Source of the DNA: Thermoactinospora rubra
GTDB lineage: Bacteria; Actinomycetota; Actinomycetes; Streptosporangiales; Streptosporangiaceae
DNA length: 64,000 nt
Direction of reading: 5' to 3'
Assembly: GCF_002093975.1 (NCBI RefSeq)
Contig: NZ_MSZZ01000005.1
Coordinates: forward strand, 248,001 to 312,000
Shown here: piece after piece, positions 61,040 to 64,000 of the stretch
Layout: every line of letters begins with the position of its first letter
Position numbering within the stretch: the stretch's first letter is position 1
Program-made: the position numbers and the translations under genes
Notes under the pieces: model-generated
What the model was told of the DNA's origin: nothing
The model's database searches: none
What the model saw: only the letters and a program-made list of their open reading frames with translations

Positions 61040-62665
61040 GTACACCTCGGTCGTCCGCGCTCGTGGGCGCAGGTCGCCGAGGTCGGCCAGTGCCGCCTTG
61101 AGGTCTTGGTAGCTGCGATGCACCGCATCGGTCCTGCCCAGGTCGGCATATGTCCGCATCTGGCGGCAGCGCAGCGGCTCGTTGCACGGATCGAGCCGAA
61201 GTGCCCGATCCAGCAGCTCCACCAGCTCCTCGGGATCGGTCTCGTGATCGGTCAGCGTGGTAAGGGCCTTCACGACCCGCTTGCGCAGGTCTTCACGGAT
61301 CGGCTCGCTCCACTCGCGGGTGCTGGCCGGCAGGAACGGGCCGCGATAGAGACGTACGGCCTGCCGAAGCAGCGCCACTTGCTCCGGGGCGTCCTCGACC
61401 TTGCCGGCTTGGTCCAGCAGATCGGTCAGCTGCCAGTAGTCGACCGTGATGAGCTGCTTGTTGAGCCAATACCGCTGGCTGGCCTGCTGGATCAGCTCGG
61501 TGGCGCCGATCTCCTCCCAGCCCAGCGCCTTCTCCAACCGGCGGGCGATCTCCTTCTTCGGGCTGTGGAACACGTCGTATTTGTCTAGCGGCACATCCGG
61601 CCACAGCACCTCATAGACCCGCTCCCGGGCCACCCCGTGACGGTGTACGGCGAGCTGACCCAGCAGGTCGGGCAGGTCCTTGCCGCTCGCGCAGTCGATC
61701 AGGCCGGTCGGCCCGTCGATGACGACTTCACCGAGCAGGCGGATCTGTAGCGGGGGAGCGGGCTTGGCGGCAACCGTTGCACGGACCTGTGCCGGTCCGG
61801 CCTGCTGCTCTGTCGCGGGGGATGTCGGTGCTTCGGCTGGTTCCGGACGGCGAGGCGTCGGAGAGACGACGGCTGTCCCTCCCGACGACCGCATCAGGGA
61901 GGTGTCGTCTCGCAGAGGAGCGGGCGGGGGAGCGACCGGCCTCGACGGGCATGGTGCCGTACGAGGCTGGAAGCGGACCGTGCGCAGGAGCATGAAGGTG
62001 CCACCGGCCACCACCAAGCCGAACAGCAGCGACATCCAGGCTCTGGCCGGGAGCGGGGCCTCATCGCTGGCTGCGACGTAACCCTCTGCCGGGGCGGAGG
62101 GGCGCTCCTGGCTCGTCACCTTGGGTGCTTCTCTCGTTGGAGATCTTTCCGGGAGTGGACGTGCCGGATCAGGGGAGACCGGAGCGCTTGTCGGGGAAGG
62201 CGTGGGCTCCTTCTCTGGCTCGGTTCGGGTCTTTGTCTTCGGTTGCGGAGTGTTCTCCGCCTTGACCTGCTGATCGCCTTGCAGTGGTGGCAGGACCTGC
62301 CGGACGCCACGATCGTCCACATCGTCAGGCATCCGTACCTGATCCTTCAGTCGTTCCGGCCCAAGCCGTACATCCACGCGGGGGCGCCGCTTGGTAGGTG
62401 GTGTGCTGCCCTTCTCGACCGGAGTCGTCCGCGTGGCCGCTTCGGCAGCCGATGGCCGAGGACGCTTGGTGATCGGCTTCGTGCTCGGGCCGGTGGTGGG
62501 CCCCTGGTGGTTGACGGGGCGGTTGCGTTGTGACTCCTGCAGGCGCTGGCTCAGGTTGGGGACGCGCCCCTGCCTGAGGTCGTTGTTGGTGGCGTCGCAG
62601 AACTTCTTCATGTCGTAGATCTGGTGCGCCCGCTCCGACACGGGCGGGCAGTAGTGAGGGGCCAC
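61016..62665 (-). CDS. BTAD-domain regulator, 5' end replaced by an IS end
   Basis: This 549-codon frame has a low-complexity Pro/Lys-rich N-terminal half, one hydrophobic helix (WMSLLFGLVVAGGTFMLL, residues 210-227) and a C-terminal bacterial transcriptional activation domain from about residue 310 (RLLGEVVIDG, LWPDVPLDKYDVFHSPKKEI, VALLRQAVRLYRGPFLPAS). Membrane-anchored BTAD proteins of actinomycetes are typically much longer, with LysM or further helices upstream. The first four codons (GTG 62665 to 62655) derive from the IS3 terminal repeat, so the native start and N-terminus are missing. It may be non-functional or misregulated. Confidence 0.72.
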   Translation of the reverse strand: MAPHYCPPVSERAHQIYDMKKFCDATNNDLRQGRVPNLSQRLQESQRNRPVNHQGPTTGPSTKPITKRPRPSAAEAATRTTPVEKGSTPPTKRRPRVDVRLGPERLKDQVRMPDDVDDRGVRQVLPPLQGDQQVKAENTPQPKTKTRTEPEKEPTPSPTSAPVSPDPARPLPERSPTREAPKVTSQERPSAPAEGYVAASDEAPLPARAWMSLLFGLVVAGGTFMLLRTVRFQPRTAPCPSRPVAPPPAPLRDDTSLMRSSGGTAVVSPTPRRPEPAEAPTSPATEQQAGPAQVRATVAAKPAPPLQIRLLGEVVIDGPTGLIDCASGKDLPDLLGQLAVHRHGVARERVYEVLWPDVPLDKYDVFHSPKKEIARRLEKALGWEEIGATELIQQASQRYWLNKQLITVDYWQLTDLLDQAGKVEDAPEQVALLRQAVRLYRGPFLPASTREWSEPIREDLRKRVVKALTTLTDHETDPEELVELLDRALRLDPCNEPLRCRQMRTYADLGRTDAVHRSYQDLKAALADLGDLRPRARTTEVYLQLTGRR

Positions 62666-62698
62666 GGTGATTCCGGACAGCCGTCTTATGGGCGTAGC

Positions 62699-63584
62699 CT
62701 ATGCGGCCGTTTGGGCTGAGAGGGACTCCTTCAGGACCTCCAGGGGTGGCCGGTAGCCGAGCGCCGAATGCAGGCGCCGGTGGTTGTAGAACCCTTCGAT
62801 GTAGCGGATGACCTGCCGTCTTGCCTTGGCTCGGGTGGTGAAGACGAAGCGGTGCAGCCATTCGTTCTTGAGCGCGGAGAAGAAGGACTCGGCCATGGCG
62901 TTGTCCCAGCACACGCCGGTGCGGCCGACTGAACGGCGGATGCCCAGGCCGGTCAGGAAGCCGGCCGAACTCATCCGAGGTGTAGTTCGAGCCGCGGTCG
63001 GCGTGGAACACGGCACCGGGCTGGAGCAGGCCGGTGCCGGTGGCCATCCGGATCGCGTCCTTGATCAGCTCGGTGCGGTAGTGGTCGGCCATCGCCCAGC
63101 CCAGCACCGCCTTGCTGTGACAGTCGATCACGGTGGCCAGGTAGAGGAAGCCTTCCCAGGTGCGGATGTAGGTGATGTCGCCGACCAGCTTGATGCCCGG
63201 CCGCTCAGCGGTGAAGTCGCGGCCGACCAGGTCGGGGATGCCGCAGTAGTCGCCCTGGACGGTGGTGGCCGGCCGGAACGCCCTCACCTGGGCCGGGATG
63301 AGGCCCTGTTCGCGCATCAGAGTGCGCACCAGCTCGGCCGAGCAGTGCTCGCCGCGGCGGGCCAGGGCGACGTGCACGCGCCGGTAGCCGTAGGTCTCGT
63401 GCGAGCCGGCGAAGACCTCGGCGACCGACGCGGCCAGCAGGGCCCGGCGTTGTGCGGTGGCCGAGGCCGGCCGCTCGCGCCATTCGTAGTAGCCCGAGCG
63501 GGAAACCTCGAGCCAGGCGCACATCTTCACGATGGAGTGATGGGCCTTCTCCGCGTCGATGAGCTCGTACTTGGCGAGCGTCAT
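62699..63584 (-). pseudogene. IS3 transposase orfB, frameshifted
   Basis: The integrase-core transposase begins at ATG 63584, overlapping the orfA stop, with HTH/HHS region (HSIVKMCAWLEVSRSGYYEW), first catalytic Asp in VGDITYI and second Asp in HADRGSNYTSDEF. After EF an extra base within GGCC at 62963-62966 shifts the frame. The downstream part (AGFLTGLGIRRS, the catalytic Glu in DNAMAESFFSALKNE, HRRLHSALGYRPP) resumes in another frame to the TAG at 62699. The DDE triad is therefore split. Confidence 0.88.
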
Positions 63585-63874
63585 CGAGTCTCGGACGCGA
63601 AGAAGGCGGCTGCTTTTTTCAGGAAGATCAACTTCTCCCGCAGCTCGGCGTTCTCCCGCTCCAACTCCCTGATCCGGGCCCGTTCCGGACCGGGGACCGG
63701 CTGCCGTTCCTCCTGAGCGCTCTCGATCCGATGCCGGTTCACCCAGCTGCCCAGAGTGCTGGCGTTGATGTCGAACTCGCGCGCCACCGACGCGACCGTA
63801 CGTTCGCCCTCCAGCACCATGCGGACGGCTTCTTCCTTGAACTCCGGCGAGAACTGCCTGCGACGCCTCGTCAC
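63581..63874 (-). CDS. IS3 transposase orfA
   Basis: This 97-residue protein has the IS3 OrfA helix-turn-helix (FSPEFKEEAVRMVLEGERTV, then STLGSWVNRHR) and a leucine-zipper-like C-terminus (RIRELERENAELREKLIFLKKAAAFF). A run of six A followed by G (reading 63619-63613) lies in the KKA codons and could support the -1 frameshift that fuses orfA to orfB in this family; orfB is in the -1 frame. Confidence 0.9.
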   Translation of the reverse strand: MTRRRRQFSPEFKEEAVRMVLEGERTVASVAREFDINASTLGSWVNRHRIESAQEERQPVPGPERARIRELERENAELREKLIFLKKAAAFFASETR

Positions 63875-63942
63875 GTACCTACCTCTTCCAGACTGCTGTC
63901 AGCTTATGTAGCTGGCTGTCCGGAATCTTCTAGGCACCTCAG

Positions 63943-64000
63943 ACAGCGCTGCCAGGCGGCGCCGGGCAGGGTGGCGGCGATCGCGTCGCGCAGGCCCGGG
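63943..64000 (-). pseudogene. IS256-family transposase fragment at window edge
   Basis: The 19 codons from 63999 to 63943 read GLRDAIAATLPGAAWQRC, matching the core of IS256/Mutator transposases, in which WQRC is followed by R-x-H. The frame is cut at the IS3 right end, so the gene is truncated; the rest lies beyond the window. Confidence 0.75.

Larger units (their letters stand above)
62655..63941 (-). mobile_element. IS3-family insertion sequence, 1,287 bp
   Basis: Imperfect 28-base terminal inverted repeats lie at 62655-62682 and 63914-63941, matching at 23 of 28 positions; the inner 14 bases are exact and the tips read TGAGG. It contains orfA and an interrupted orfB. The flanking bases (TAG left, GAC right) do not form a target duplication. 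Confidence 0.92.

Noticed and set aside
62325..62698. Continuation of the IS3 transposase frame into the BTAD gene
   Set aside because: It is the out-of-frame run-on after the frameshift; the translation beyond SDEF has no transposase or other domain features.

Overview
The window is GC-rich actinobacterial chromosome. Third codon positions are almost always G or C, GTG starts and 4-base gene overlaps are common, and the families are typical of large-genome filamentous actinomycetes: WD40 kinases, an F420-type LLM oxidoreductase, accessory SecA, DUF1876, DUF6458, ChaB and BTAD regulators. A member of the Streptosporangiales, such as a Nonomuraea-like organism, would fit, but that is inference.

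Layout. 0-4.5 kb is a DNA repair operon (sbcD-sbcC-NurA-like). 4.6-19.8 kb holds a hemerythrin-like protein, an amidohydrolase, a glycogen-debranching-type enzyme divergent from a glycosyltransferase, an ABC exporter operon with its two-component system, a PfkB kinase and a large Ser/Thr kinase with a WD40 sensor. 19.8-30.7 kb is dense in small stress-type proteins (DUF6458, ChaB, BON, PRC-barrel, GPGG, DUF1360, DUF6328) plus topoisomerase IB and transketolase; several start sites are preceded by SigB-like promoter motifs. 30.7-47.7 kb carries accessory SecA2, two drug/metabolite-type transporters, a TetR/FAD-monooxygenase pair with a double operator, a degenerate paralogue of the WD40 kinase, a three-gene acyl-CoA dehydrogenase operon facing its TetR regulator, a NERD protein and a MoxR/VWA pair.

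A tRNA-Lys(CTT) gene at 47.82 kb marks the start of an accessory region running to the right edge. It opens with an Mrr-type restriction enzyme, an epimerase-like SDR, a GNAT protein and a large HTH regulator. Divergent from that regulator is a tightly coupled plus-strand operon (52.1-61.0 kb): thymidylate-synthase homologue, O-carbamoyltransferase, glycosyltransferase-like protein, P-loop kinase, methyltransferase, two APH-fold kinases flanking a histidine phosphatase, a sugar-nucleotide epimerase and a MazG-like pyrophosphatase. In the synthase homologue the Asn that normally selects uracil is Asp, the substitution seen in cytosine-nucleotide hydroxymethylases. My best reading is an uncharacterised pathway that makes a hydroxymethylated, carbamoylated and possibly glycosylated cytosine nucleotide or nucleoside. 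A DNA hypermodification role is a less likely but testable alternative.

The region ends in a BTAD regulator whose 5' end has been cut off by an IS3-family element. That element has a frameshifted transposase and itself abuts a truncated IS256-family transposase, with no target duplication, so the right end of the island has been rearranged.
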